From: Eopsaltria australis
Lineage: Eukaryota > Chordata > Aves > Passeriformes > Petroicidae
Assembly (NCBI GenBank): GCA_034509425.1
Contig: JAVTVJ010000011.1
Span: 8,136,001 to 8,200,000 of the forward strand
Length of the DNA: 64,000 nt
Direction of reading: 5' to 3'
Made by a program: the position numbers and the translations under genes. Shown one piece after another: positions 34,801-48,044 of the stretch; the first letter of the stretch is position 1; each line of letters begins with the position of its first letter. The notes under the pieces were generated by a model. The model ran no database searches. It was not told where the DNA came from and was given only the letters and a program-made list of their open reading frames with translations.

Positions 34801-37800
34801 AAACATTCTTTAAAGAAAATGTCACCCTGTAACATGACTACAGTATGAACTTCTAGCCCAGATTCATTAAGTCTCTGAAAGAATATGCCAGAGTATAGGG
34901 ATAAAGGTCTGAGTCTTTGCAGCTGGAATGTATGGACTGATATTCTGGGTTTTTTTTGGTGCGTGTTTGTTTGTGGGGTTTTTTTTGTTTTTTTGTTTGT
35001 TTGTTTTGTTTTTTTTTTACTTTGGGAATAAGTGGAGGAAAATAAGTACAGGAAATTTTAAAGAGTAAAGTATATAAATAGTTGGGACTGAAGAAGAGTG
35101 AAACACACTTAACAAACTTGGACTCTTTTTTGGACTCCAGAGCTTGGAACTTCATTGGCAAGCTAATTCTCAGTATTTACACTATCAGATTTTGATCAAG
35201 TTTTCTCTAAAGAACAATGCTATTCATGGAAATTTTTCAAGTGGAAAAGATGCACACAAAAATAATCCTTTTTTTTGTAGAATGGGTGGATGGTCAAACA
35301 GAGTCTTCTGGGTTACCTTTCTTTTCCTGAAGGCACTATCAGGATGCTATAGAATATTTTTTTGTGTCCACTGCTAATCTCTGGCACTATTCCTGACATA
35401 AAATCTGTAACATTTCCTGGGGCTGAACAATCCTCATGTACAGAACAAGAGAAAATGGAGCTTCCTAACCTACCCATCAAAATGAACAGAAAAAGTCAAC
35501 AGCTTCTGCAGTACTCTTGACACAAAGAGAGGTCATGGTGGTAAAGCCTTGTCATTCAGAGCTCCATCCTGAAGAGTGGGAAGGAAGTAGAACACTGTTA
35601 TTCACAAAATTAGTTGCCACCTTTTCTGTCAGCAAAGAGTTACTAATGCTAATATTTAATCCAACAACTGTAGTTGTGCAAACAAATGCCCCAGAGAAGG
35701 AGTCGTTGTTGCTGTTTTAGGATTTCTGCTGTAAGCATTTCATTAGTTACAACTGATTTTGAAGATTTCAGTGGCAGCTTTTGAAAGGTAAAGACTTTTT
35801 ATAGGAAAGAGAAGGCCTTATCTACATATGAACGTGGCACTGAATTCACCAAATCAGCTCACCTGTCCTGGCTACAACATAGCAGAAAATAAGGCATCAG
35901 CCTTACTTCCTGTCACAAGATAATTGAACCCCATCTCCAAGCAGGCTCAGAGATGTATGAAGGAAAGATGATAATCAGTGTTTCATCTAGCATAGAAACA
36001 TATTGGATTTTCTACCTTTCCAAGCTTTGTGCTTTGTCTGAGATTGTGTATGATATGGTCTCTGACTCAATTTGTTTACCTTCCAGCACTGCTCCCATAA
36101 CATCTGGTACATTTAATACAGAGATCCCTTCATGCCAATGGACTGTACCACAGGATATAAATATTAACCAGACTAGTAAAATGTATTTTCCATTCCTGTT
36201 CTCACTAATGCAGTTGAATTAAAAAAGACAGCCTTAAGTGACATATCCGTACTAACTTACTGTTGTTCTACTTTGTATTCATAAGTCTTCTGCAACTGCA
36301 CCTGCTCTGATGCAGTATTGTGTCAAGAAAGCAATATTAACCAACTGCTACTTCTCTCTGCATATTAAGTAGAGTTAAAAGAGCAATACCATGGCTATGA
36401 GATAAGGAATTCCTATTCTGGGAACTGGCAATGTATTTGTAAGGTGGTGGGCAGAAATAACTGTTTCTGAAAATACAGTACTCATCTATTATATGTTCTG
36501 TTTGTGCTACAAGATTTGGTAGATATAAAACTCTGAAGCTTCAGCAGATTCAAATAAAGCATGTCAGTTTTAGGCAACTGACAGCACAGGCACATGGATA
36601 TGCATTATTTTTATATGCATTATTTTTAAGCCAATAATGAAAATCCCTTCCACTTTGTAGAGGATTATTGCAGGTATTAAGGAAACCCAAGGCTCGGTGG
36701 AGTCTGTCATCAGGCCCATTTGTCTTTGTTAGCCACTTTCACTAGCTATGCAAGGGCCTTTCCTCAGCATTGTCATGGTTTCAGCTGTAAGATACATCAC
36801 TTGTGTTGAGCTGCAACAAAGTTGTCAAACGTGAGGAGATGCTAGACTTTCTGTTCTGTTTCAAGCATTGAGATGTCTTCAACTATGCTCTGTGATTCCA
36901 AAGCCTGTCAGTTTTACATGCTTCATATACTGTCCTGTTAGACCTGGCATGGAGGGCAAATGAACAGGAACAGGACTGGAAAACCATTCCTTTGGAAAGC
37001 CCTCCCTTTGTTTTGGCATTTTGGCCTTGATTCCAAAAATACAATAGATTGTCAGAAAGGAAAAATAAATCTATTTTCTATGATGGGCTTGTCATGTATT
37101 TAAAATTGTGTGTCCAAGGAAGACTCTTTTGTTGCTTATTTGAATGTATCTTGTGTCAAGAACTAATTTTTGGCATGTGTGGGATACTCATTGAAAAGAC
37201 AGACCAGTTCATAATGTACAGTTATTTATGACTGATTTTTTTTCTTCATTGAGATAACACAGACAAGACGAAAAACATTTGGGGAAAGCAGGTCTTTCAA
37301 AGCCTAAAAGAATCTGAAATATCTTTCCTATTTATTTAGACCAGATTACTAAATCCAAACTTCCAAGACAGTGGCATTGTCTGTTGTTTAAAAGAAGATT
37401 CTTTGTATCCTTTGAACTTTCTGGCCTCCAAAAGGCAGACAAGTCTTGACCAGCAGAATCTCAGCTTCCCTTTTTTTAATTTCCAGACTCCACAAAGAAT
37501 GTATCACACTGTTTCAGCCTCCAGTTTTCTCTCTTATACTAGCCGACTGAACCTGTTTTAATAAGGCTGTAAGAATGGCAAAAATTTATTTCATATAGGT
37601 AATTTCTATTTCCATATACAGAATCAGTTTCTTGATGACCACTTTTTAACACTGATTCTAATTTTTAGGCAAATAATCTCTAAAAAGTGAGTTTCAATTA
37701 CAGACTTTTAAATAAAGCATTAAATATATTGGGTAAACTCTCAGTATGTTCTTCTGAATAATTTTCCCCTAGGCTTCTTTCTGTATTTGCAACCTTACCT

Positions 37801-38780
37801 TATTTTTATTACAGAATATAAATATTTCTACTTCACTTGAAATGGAAAATAGCTAAACTTCTTCTGATGCTATGAAATAAATTGCAATCAATCTTATTAA
37901 TTGTTTCATTAAAGCCCTTGAATTACTCAGATATTACTTCTATACTTCATTGCATTATTATTTTGGTAGAATTGAAACCATCAATGTCACTTTAAAACTT
38001 TAAGATTTAAATATAATCCCAACGGTGTTTCTGAATAACAACTTACTTTTTTCTTTTTGGTGGGGACCTGTCAGATACCTGGACTTTTTGAAAATAATAT
38101 TTTATACTTATCTTGAAATATTAATCCAGAATTATCTTGAAGGACCTTTAAGGTAAATTGTTGCTTTATGCATACTTCTGTACATAAATCATTCACTTCG
38201 GGAAGTAATTGGGAAACTTTGGTGATTTCCATAGTATTGCTTAAGGTCAGATTTTGTGTAGCAATGAGAAAAATGCCCTTCCATGGGATTGTGAGAATTT
38301 TAATTAATTCAAGTAGATGAGAATTTTTTTCAGTACCACCATGTTCAGCTCTGACCTGGTGATGACTCCACACCAAAGCCCTTGATTCCAGCATGCCAAG
38401 CTCTTGGAAGTTCTGAAGGACTTTGTTGCAGACCCACCTTAAATAGAAACTCGGGAAGGGTCCTGACTGTAGTGGCCTGGATTTTGCATCTAACCAATGA
38501 CCCAAGCTAACCTCAGTTAGCTTGTGAAATCTTGCAAGATCACAGCCTGAGACAAAGGATTAAGAAAACAGGAGAGGTATGTTGAAAAAGGTAGCTTGTT
38601 CCTTTGGGGTCAGCCTCAGTATAAAAGGTTAACTCTCCTGGTCTGCCTGTAGTATTGATAACCTTGAAAGAAATGCTGATGGAGTAAAACTACTGTGTGA
38701 AGAGGTCTTTTGTGTTACCCTGCACCTGGGCTGTATTTAAGACTAATTCCAGCCTGACAGAACTTATTCTGAAGATTTCA
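31874..38780. other. Gene-free or intronic stretch
   Basis: AT-rich unique sequence. It holds a short (AC)n at 32750-32760, a T/G-rich low-complexity tract at about 34950-35020, and two copies of a 15-bp unit with TGCATTATTTTTATA at 36601-36630. Minus-strand frames at 34130-34513 (127 codons) and 38071-38505 (144 codons) carry no motif I recognise. Confidence 0.5.
34950..35020. repeat. T/G-rich low-complexity tract
   Basis: Runs of T7 to T10 are separated by single G or GTTT units (TTTTTTGTTTGTTTGTTTTG). The reverse strand reads as lysine/glutamine-rich nonsense. Confidence 0.85.
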
Positions 38781-39190
38781 TATGGACTGTACTGGCTGGC
38801 TGCCACCCACTGTGGTTATAAAGCTGAGCTGTGCCATTTGTTTCTTTATCTCGGGCTGCATGTGCTCGAGCTCTCCCTGAGCTATTGTCAGTTTGCCTAC
38901 ATTAATGTATCGCGGCCTCAGGACCACTAATACACAACGCCGTGATATAAGTTTTTGTCTTGTTGAATACTTCATAATTCACCCATGCTTGTGTCTAGCT
39001 AGTGAATTTCAAAGACAATACATCACGTTGTGCTTTCAAAGACTGAACCCTTCCTTTGGGGTTATAAGCAAATACTGCTCTGATGCCACACAGACGCTGA
39101 AATATCTCTCGGGTTCAGGCTTCGTTCATCTCCCTTAATGTTATCTCTTTGCAGCCCTGTGCATAAAAAAAAAATGGCGTAATTGCACTT
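38780..39190. other. CpG-enriched unique block, enhancer-like
   Basis: About eleven CpG dinucleotides in about 400 bp (for example ATCTCGGGC, GCTCGAGC, TATCGCGGCC, AACGCCGTG, CACGTTG, AGACGCTG, CTCTCGGG, CTTCGTTC, GGCGTAA), against a near-absence in neighbouring DNA. It also has homeodomain-type cores (CATTAATG, CACTAATAC, CATAATTC). There is no repeat signature, and frames on both strands are short and featureless. A preserved, little-methylated regulatory element would look like this. Function is inferred from composition alone. Confidence 0.3.
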
Positions 39191-41293
39191 GATGCTTACT
39201 GCTTGTGGAAGGGCATTCAGGCTTCAGATGTAAAGGTCTTTGTGCAGAAAATCAGCAGGCTCAGACAGGGGACAGGCATCCTTGCCTCCAGGCAGAAAGG
39301 CTGCAGGGTTTCCTTCTGCCCAGCACTGTTGGGATCCAGGTCTCCTGTCATCCAGTGGCTGCTGCTAAATGCTGAGCGGTTAATAAGCCAATGGGTGGTT
39401 TCTAACATTTTGAAAAAAGTTCTTTCTGTTGGCTATTTTAGTTTCTGAAGTTTATTCTCCTTTGGATTATCTTTTTAAAGGGTTCTTGTCTGGTCACTAG
39501 ATCGAAAGAACATTTGCTGACTCACATGGCTATTCTAATTCTCTCTCCTAACCATCACATGATGCTATCTTGTCATGTTCAAAGGCAAAGAATTGCTGTC
39601 AGAAAAAGCTGTGACTTCAAGAAACTGTAACCTCAAAGATAAATGCCTGCTGACAGGGATAACTTAGTAGTACCATGATCAGGACAAGCGACTCCCTCAG
39701 ATGAAATAAAAGCCACAGAAATAAAGCTTTTTTTCTTGCTGTCAGTAAAGTGCTAACAGCACCAGCCTTTCCAGAGCATTGCTCTGCAAAAACATGAAAG
39801 AAGAAATCAAATATCTGTCTTGAAATTCTGAAATCGTTTTTAAAAGTACTTGTGAGGAAGTTAAGACTAAACAGCTCCAGCTTGAGCTTTGCTGCAGTCC
39901 AGATGACCTGACAAAGAGATACGTGGTTGGGTGAATGAGTACTAGTGAGCATTTCTGAAGGACTTGGGAATTGTATGCTCTCATTACTGGAGACAAAGCT
40001 GATTTTTAACATTTTAGTGAGGCAAATTTATCTACTTCAAGGTAACACATAATCTGTGCTAATTAAGCAATATCAGGTCTCCAGATCTGCAGGCAATTGA
40101 CTACAGCAGTTCTGCTGATCTTGCTGTTTGGAGAGAAGATAATAATTTATCCATTAACTGGTACTGAGAATGACATTGAAACTTTAGAAAACATTTTGAT
40201 TTTTTAAAAAATCTTGTGTTTTTCCCTGCCACTAAGTAAAAATGCACTTTCCAACACTAGTAAAGGCTGGTAGAGATACATCTGTGGCAGACATCCCAGA
40301 AATCAGCAACCAAATAAAAGATTGAAGGTGCTTATTTGGCTTAGAGACATCCCAGATGATGGAGGAAAAAAGGTTAGGACCTAGTTTTGACAGATGCTAA
40401 GTGCATTTCAGCTTTCAGTGAGGGCCAAAGGAGTCAGAGAATCTGAGCCCCAATGGTTTTGATATCTGGGAATTTTGGCCGTTGGCCCATGCTTAAAGGA
40501 TTATTATATGCTTTACAATTCCATTCCACCACCTTTTCCCATCCCGTTTTTAAGCTTCAATTTTCTAGCCTGGCTCATTCAGAAAGCCAGTCCTAGCAGC
40601 AAGAAGAAATGGAAATTTGGTTAGCTCTGAGCAGTGTCACCAGGAATTTTATTGAGGGGAGTGTGTTAACCCTTGAATGAACAAGCACTTGTCATCTGTT
40701 TTGCAGCCAAGGTCACCCATCCCGAGCAACTCCTGAGTCCTTAAAAGCGTGGGTTGCTAGAACAATAGTAATAAATTGAACCTAAATAGAAAGAACTAAT
40801 ACTGCCTTGAGAATAAAATGCCACCACCCTCTCTCATGTTCTGCCAATACCTTACATAGCCTATGAACTACTCAAATAGGATGTTAAAGCAGAAATACCT
40901 AAGTAGTACAAAGAAATTTTAATGGCTTTCTGTGGAAATTTGGTTTCATATTTCTTCATTTTCTCTTTTATGAAATACCATTGCAGAAACAGAGAGAGGA
41001 TGGTTTACATTTATAGAAGGTGCCAAAGGCAGAGAAGAAATATGGTGTTCAGTACAGTAGAGGAAAAGAAGAGAAAGCAAGAAAAATAGACTCTATTGCT
41101 CCAGCTATAAGATACTATGTATTTCAATTCAAGCCTCTGTCGTCTCCTGTGCCGAGTTCTCCCTGATGGGCTGTTCTGTAATCTTCTCCTCCCTAACAGC
41201 CATTTTTCTTATCGATACATCACTTCAGAATGAAGGCAGCAGAGATTTTAGCTAAAGTTGTGGTTTCATGAAAACGTAAATCTGCCCTTGCAG
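39191..41293. other. Gene-free or intronic stretch
   Basis: No gene or repeat family recognised. The overlapping minus-strand frames at 39617-40012 and 39742-39996 conflict with each other and show no domain. Confidence 0.5.
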
Positions 41294-41372
41294 ATCCAAG
41301 CACTACATGACAAACACTGTGGTCCTGTGGTACAGAGCCCCTCTGGTCCAAGTGCATTTAGAAATCACTGGC
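41294..41372 (+). CDS. Weak internal-exon candidate 1
   Basis: An acceptor-like ATCTGCCCTTGCAG is followed by about 80 nt and the donor GGCAG/GTAAAC. Frame 1 is open (starting IQALHDKHCG); frame 2 is also open. It is short enough for both frames to be open by chance. It is listed because it pairs with the segment 390 bp downstream, which continues frame 1 without a stop. No family recognised. Confidence 0.12.
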
Positions 41373-41762
41373 AGGTAAACCTGGAGGCTTTGTGACTGAT
41401 CAGCCTTGCCTGTGCCACTCCTGTCTCTCACCAGAGTGGCACCATCTGCTCCCTTCCAAATCCAGTGCAAAGCACACTTAAACTGTACATTGTGTGAGCT
41501 AGATTATTTGGCAAAATTTGGCAGTTATTAGGAATGCCATTTAGGCAGCTGTGGTTAAACAAGACTAAACATGTGTAGTGCTTTGTTAGCACAAAGATCT
41601 GATGCTGATTGGCATGTAGAAAGGAGAATAACCATGGGACTTGTGTGCATTCACAGTGGCCTCTGCTTCTTGCACTGGCTTATGAAAGCTTTCGTACTCC
41701 CTGTGCAGGACTGTTAGCCATATAAGATGTTTGTCTTATGGTGAATGATTTTTCTTTTGCAG

Positions 41763-41851
41763 TACACACTTTCACTGTCACACATGAGAGACATGAGCTC
41801 AACTGTCAGCCTCTTCTGTGATGTAATTGATTTAAAAGACCATGGTCATTG
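41763..41851 (+). CDS. Weak internal-exon candidate 2
   Basis: The pyrimidine-rich acceptor GATTTTTCTTTTGCAG ends at 41762 and the donor ATTG/GTAAGG follows 41851. Of three frames only the first is open over the 89 nt (29 codons, starting YTLSLSHMRD); the others stop. Splice signals are good, but an open frame of this length is expected by chance about one time in four. It could be a non-coding RNA exon or nothing. Confidence 0.15.
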
Positions 41852-43859
41852 GTAAGGCCCTGTTGGCTGATACATAGATGTGTTTAAATGATATATAGTG
41901 AAACATAAGTTTAACAGCTAAAGGTCATTAATCTGACATGAAAGATGTGCAAGTTATAGTTCAGGATCTTTTTCAAGTAGATAAACTTGGACTTTAATGC
42001 CTTTCCCCCCATTTTTTGCTTGATATAAGCTGTTAATAAATGCCACTTTGTGCTGGGAACTTCTCATAACAGTGCTGCAAACTTCTGTCCTTTGCATAAT
42101 AATTTGTGGGCATCCATTTTTATTCCAATATTAATTTAATCAGTGTTATATTTGTCAATAACACATACTTAACAATCCTAATAAAGATGTATCAGTGTAA
42201 TTACAAGAAAGCAGAGTCATAAAGGAGTCATAACTCATGGCTTCCAAGTAAGAGTTATGACAGGAAACCAGAAACAAGATCTGAACTTGTTGGTTTGTAG
42301 CTGGAGGTGATGTGCTGCCTTATACACACTTGTGAGGAGTAGAGCCTAAACTTGGCAGCAGGTTATTAAAATTAATAACCCTCCATGAGTTGGCTTTTGT
42401 CATTTGCCCGTGGTTGCCCATCGATTCCCTGGCAAAACAAGCAATGAAGCTGACTCTCAGCTACATATTCTAACCTCTTGCACTAACAGCTGCCCAGTCT
42501 GAGGCCACACGTGGAAATTGTAAAGTCACTTAATGAGATCACTGCCAGTTACCCAGGAAGTCAGAGGACTTTTCAAAGCATGTATGAAAAGTACTTCTGG
42601 AGGTCAGTTAACCGGCTAGTTGTGCTGATCACATGTAAGTCTGTGCCTGTTGCATCACTGCAATCTATAGCATGAGAATTTCTCAGTGACAGAAGCATGT
42701 TAAATCACTTCCTTTCAAATTTGTGAGACGCAAAAAAGCAGCCTGAACTTCTCACTTTTGATTTTATAGGAGCCAAAGGCTTGTTTTATGGAGCCAGGAG
42801 GTAGCTGCTTTTACTTTGCTGAATAATTTCTCTTCTGCAATCTGAATTGTATTTTCTGGTTACATTTAGAGAAGAACATCATAGGAACCTGTTTAATAAT
42901 TTAATGTTGCATTTTTAAGTTTAATCTGACTTTACCACATAAAGCTTTGATTTCATACCTTTTTGCTCTTCACTCCAAAAATGAAGATTATCTAATCTTT
43001 ACTTTTACCCATTTTTCTAATATGCTTAAAAAAATCTAGTGGAAAAAAGGCAATCACTAGCTCAAACAATCCAATAAAGCTCTTGGCTTGAAAGCTGTTA
43101 GTTTTGTCATGATTTCAGCATAAAACTTAACTAATAAATAAATGTTTCAAGATAATTTTCCAAAAAGCTCAGATTCGGGATGGACTTCAAAAAATTACAA
43201 ATGAAGACTAAAGGAAGGCTTGGTTTAGTTTTATACGTATTTCACAGAACTCCTAGAGTTAAATAATTAATAATGGCTAAGTACTATGCAGTGTAATCCA
43301 GACTAGCTCATTGTTTTGCATTTTTATTACATTTTAATACTCTGCACAGCTTCCTTCTTGATGTTCTGTGTGTTCTTCTCACACTTGACTAGTTAAGAAA
43401 TTTGAATAGGCTAGATGAAAGGGTATGGTTTTTGTAGTTCGGGCCATAAATATTTTGAAATTTTGAAAGGTAGCTTTTGTAGTCTGTCTGAAAACCAGAC
43501 ACCACTTTTTAAACAGTGCTTTAACTCTTGATTTTAGCATTTTGTGCTGGGATAGCAATGTATTAATTGTTCTTTTTCCTGACCTGCTGTAACGTAATGG
43601 GGAGAACATTATCTGTGCATATGCACATGTGGTGTCAACAAGTGAATAAAAATTTTCAAAGTTTTCTTAGTTCCAGGTGAAGATATGGGAGCTTCACATT
43701 TTGTGTTATTGCTTGTAAAGCTCAGTAGGGAATTTACATTTTCCTAAGGAAACTGTAGTGGCTTCATAATGTCAAGTATTTTGCACTGAATTTTGACCTC
43801 CAGACACGTCCAACTGCACTGAAATCTTGAATGTCTCACCAAGTCAAAAGTGGGTGTGA
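41852..43859. other. Gene-free stretch
   Basis: AT-rich unique sequence with scattered TAAT motifs, for example around 42120-42190. No coding or repeat signature. Confidence 0.5.
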
Positions 43860-44065
43860 GTTTTCCAAGCAGATAAGGGTGGTGAGACGCAGGAACAGGT
43901 TGCCCAGAGAAGTTGTGGGTGCTCCATCCCTGAAACTGTTCAAAGCCAGGCTGGATGGGGCTTTGAGAAACCTGGATTAGTGGAAGGTGTCCCCTGTCTA
44001 CAGCTGGGGGTTGGAACTGGATGGTCTTTACAGTCTCTTCAAACTTTCATGTTATGATTCTATGA
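43860..44065 (+). mobile_element. CR1 retrotransposon 3' end
   Basis: About 200 bp of canonical CR1 3' UTR: GGTGGTGAGACGCAGGAACA, GGTTGCCCAGAGAAGTTGTG, CCATCCCTGAAACTGTTCAA, GCCAGGCTGGATGGGGCTTT, GAAACCTGGATTAGTGGAAG, GGGGGTTGGAACTGGATGG, then the terminal motif ATGATTCTATGA at 44054-44065. It is severely 5'-truncated, as most CR1 copies are. This is the clearest marker that the host is a bird. Confidence 0.96.
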
Positions 44066-46960
44066 ATGTTACTTTAAAGATTGTTCTAACTGGTTCCCTC
44101 TAACAATCAAGTGTCAATAAATAAATCCCAATGAAGAACAAATGCAATTTTATTCTTTTCACTTTTCTTTGCATTTTGGAAGTAAAATACAGAAAATAGG
44201 TTATGCAAATGAGATAACCTGTAGAAAATCATGGCATGCTGTGGTGAATAGAAGGTATCCATATCATGTTTCACTGACATGCTGGTTTTTGGGAACAAGA
44301 AGTACTGCTTTTAAAATCAAGGATGCTAAATAGGATTTGTTGAAGAGAGTAGTCATGTTATCTACTACATCTAAGAGCATAATATGGACTGTCACTGCTC
44401 CAAGTTATGTGCAACAGGATCCCAGTTCAGGACTAGATGCAGGAAGTTCTTAATCTCCAGTAGTTGCTTGTTGCCTACAGTTTGCTGTGTTCTGTCCTCG
44501 TGTTTTTTATCTGTAATCTTATATGTGAAAGACAGAGGAGAAAGCACTGGTGGTAACTAAAGCAGCAAGTTCCATTAGATGTACATGTTCTCTGTGCAAC
44601 TTTCCTGCATCCAGGTAACACCCTGAATTTGAATGAATTCAATTATAGTTTGACACAGAGAAATATGCAAAGATACTAAACAAAGATAGCAGTTTCCTTT
44701 AATATACTCTTTTAATCTGCATATTTGTGCTTTAACTTGTTTTATTAATTTGTATTCAGATATGGAGAAATTCAAGATTAACTGCATTGAAAGTTGTATC
44801 CTGATCTCTGTTGTAAACATTTACACTGCAGTAATCCAATTATTTATCCAAAAAATAAAGTAATTAATGATAAACTCTAGTTTTCAGGTATGACAACGCA
44901 ATGGAATTTTTCTTTCAAAACTGTTGAATGACTAAAAAATCACCAAAAACTGGGTATGATAGTGAGCTGTTAAAATATTATCCTGAAATCTCCTTTTACT
45001 TTTCATCCCAGTAATTTACAGAATCATTAAGTGCAAGCTACACAAAGTATTTCCAGTCATAGGTTTTAAGGAGGAATTATGACTGTTCAGCACACAAAAT
45101 GTCAATGCTTTTAAAATCAATACTTTTTTTCCCATAACTCTTATATGTGCTAAAAGTCAGAATAAGGTTTCTGTGTCCTATCAGAGAAGAAAGTGTAGAT
45201 TTTTGGATGGAATGTGGTTCTTTGGCTACATCATGCTCATGCAAAGTAAGCTGGAGTCTAAAGCTGTAAGCATGGATGGAATTTTATTAACCCATAAAAC
45301 CTGAAACCTGAGGCTCAGCTTCAGAGTGCTTGATGTGCTTCAGACATTCCTGCTTAATTATTTTGGAAGAACACATCAACATTTCTGTTCCTTACCAACC
45401 AAAATACCTCAAACCTTTGAACAAATTATTCCCCTATGCATTGAAGATCTGCCAATACTGCTTTTTCTGTCCTGCAGAAAATACATTTTAGGAGACAAAT
45501 ATGGCATTGTTATGAACAGATTGGAAGGTAGCCTGCTGTCTTTATACAACCTGTTCTCAGTCTACAGAGTCACTGGCACGTTTGTAGGCAGGCAGGGCAC
45601 TGGCATTCCCTTTGAACCATTTATTAGGATCAGAATTGCAGCTCTGTTCACCTCCCACAAAAGCACTTTGATAGAGAAGGCAAAATGGTGAAGATTCTGT
45701 TCCTACTTTTAGCTCTTTAACTCCTTAGTCAGCCCATTTCCATTGGCACAAGAGTAACTATGCAGGAGCTTTCTTGTGCAGATAAGCCCTGTGCAGATAA
45801 ATCCCCTGCCTTTGGAAATGTGTGCATTTTCACTGCTCCCCACTGAAGTGGCAGATATGCTGCTATCTGATGTCGCCTCAGACAAATATTCTGTGTCATT
45901 GCTATGCTGCCTGTCTTATGCTAGAGATGGATGCTTCTCTGCTCATAATAAATTATGAGTCAGGGAAGAAAAGGTGATGTGGTTAGGCACATGTTGGCTA
46001 GTGTGCAGTTAAGAAGTTAACAAACAGATTACTGTTGTTTAAATAGCTGTAAATGTTGCTTCTGATTCAGGCAGGGCTCACTTATTTCTTCAAAGGTAAA
46101 CCCAGGTATGCCATAACTTTTTCTCTCTTTTGCTAACAGCATGCAACACAAGCCTTCTTGTTCAGTCTGATTGCTACAAAATTCTCAGGACTATGAAATC
46201 CAAAGCATCAATTTAAGAGCCACATGCATTTTTTAATCTGTGTGCAATATCACTTTTAATAGTTTCAATAGTAAAATTCAAAGTAAACTTTGGCAAGGTT
46301 TCTTATCATAGATTATAGCATGAACATTTTTAATTTTATATTAACTTGAAATCATGGGAATCCTTCCAGTGGGAAAAAAAAATGAGGATGAACCAACTTT
46401 TACTTTATTGAAGTTTAACATTTGTCTCAGCAGAGAATGAAGCCTGGATGAGTTCACTTGTATAGGAAATTTTTTATAACCTCTATTTTAGGCATCAAGA
46501 CTAGTTGTTCTGAATCACCTTCTCTGGAGACTGCTTGCATTTTCCCCCTGATACAGACCAGTTAGATTTCCACTGTGCCTGAGGTGTCTATCCTCTTTTG
46601 GATATTTGGTTCAGTGAAGGCCACACAATATTAAAAGTTAGGCTTCCATTGGAAAATTCCATAAACTATTAATTGAGAGATGTTAACAACATATTACTGA
46701 TAATATTTTAATCAAATCATAAATGGACTTGCAAAACTTTGTGAGGGTGTAACTATATTTTTGATATTTCATAGTTACAAGAGAAATGGCTGATGCTGAT
46801 GTTTTACTCTTTGATATAATCAGTGAAAATAGATTTAAGAATAAATAAGAAGAGAAATCATTCTGGATTTAATAATTGACAGATCCATGTAGTACTATTT
46901 TTTTGCTCCCTGTTGAATCTAGTTCACAGATATAGGGGTGGCAAACATTAATAGTATCAT
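44066..46960. other. Gene-free stretch
   Basis: AT-rich. The open frame at 45326-45691 (121 codons, plus) has no recognisable domain and no splice context. An ordered unique patch at 45820-45960 (with ATCTGATGTCGCC and CATAATAAATTATGA) could be conserved but gives no gene signal. Confidence 0.5.
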
Positions 46961-47290
46961 TATTGCCTGTTAACATAGCTCATTAACATGTTATAGCAGT
47001 CATTAACTTTGCAAGGAAATATTGATTCCTATGGAAACAAAGGCTTCAAGTTAAAAATAAATAAATGAAGAAATGTCTCCAGGAACAATCTGTGCACTGC
47101 ATATGCATTTAATTCTTATAATCATTGTACTTTCATGCTGTTCACAAGACTGCTTGCTCATAGTGCAAGTTTTAATGGCATAATGAAAACACATTTTATT
47201 CCACTCTCATTTGACATTTGTTGCTTTTATAATTGTAATGCCATTATACAAGGAAAAATTTCCCTGTGATCAGAATCTTGTTGTAGTAGA
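46960..47290. other. TAAT- and SOX/octamer-motif-rich block
   Basis: Unique sequence with repeated CATTAAC/GTTAAC, CCTATGGAAACAAAGG (SOX-like AACAAAGG), AACAATC, CATATGCATTTAATTC (octamer-like) and CCATTATAC. No repeat family is recognised. The motif cluster is visible; enhancer role is inference. Confidence 0.25.
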
Positions 47291-48044
47291 TGGGGAAGTG
47301 ATTTTTGTTTATCCATGGCATACCAGTAAGTCCTGGATATAATTTTTCCAGCTTTTGAGGCCTGAAGAATAGGCCTATATTTAGGTGTAAATAAGGTTAC
47401 ATAATTTTGTTCTGTAACTACATTGAGTTAGTATACAAAACAAGTACCCCATGGCTATGCTTTCTTTTCAGTATTCAGGTGAACATGCCCTGTTGATTGT
47501 CAACAACATGAGCATTTTCACTCTTCTCAAGGCTTTCATCAATTGTAAATACAAAAGAAGTTTCTGCAGACTTGGAGTCTGGCTGTTATTTTCCTTCAAC
47601 AGCAAAATGTGTCTGGCTTGTCTCTTCCGGTTCTATTAACATTCACCAGCGATGATGAATCCCTAAGATCTAAAATGTTGTGGAAGCTTTCCTCTGAGCT
47701 ATTCAAGCTCTAATTTTCTTACCAGGTGGTTAAAACTTGACGGCATTTAAACCTATTAAATTTGCTTTTTAATTTCTACATAATTTTTATTTTCTGTAAA
47801 TCCTTAATTCAGTGGTCTTTATGTGTGTTTACAGATTTTCCAGGTAAAGTAAGCTGCTACTCAGGTGCCCTTCAGGTGTCTGATGGCTTCAGATATTATT
47901 TCTGCTCATTGCCTTTCATAGGTGTCTTTATAAATTATAGACTGTTAGAAATTCCTCTGAAAGCTTAAATTTCACTTGTATGTGGAGTTAAAACTAATCT
48001 AATGCTTGGTCCAAAATATGGTCTACAATGCAGCAGTAATTTAC

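Noticed and set aside
41294..41372. Frame 2 reads VVLWYRAPL, close to the kinase motif VVTLWYRAPE of cyclin-dependent kinases
   Set aside because: The similarity covers about nine residues, lacks the invariant Glu of APE, and no kinase sequence is found before or after it in any frame. Coincidence is the simplest reading.
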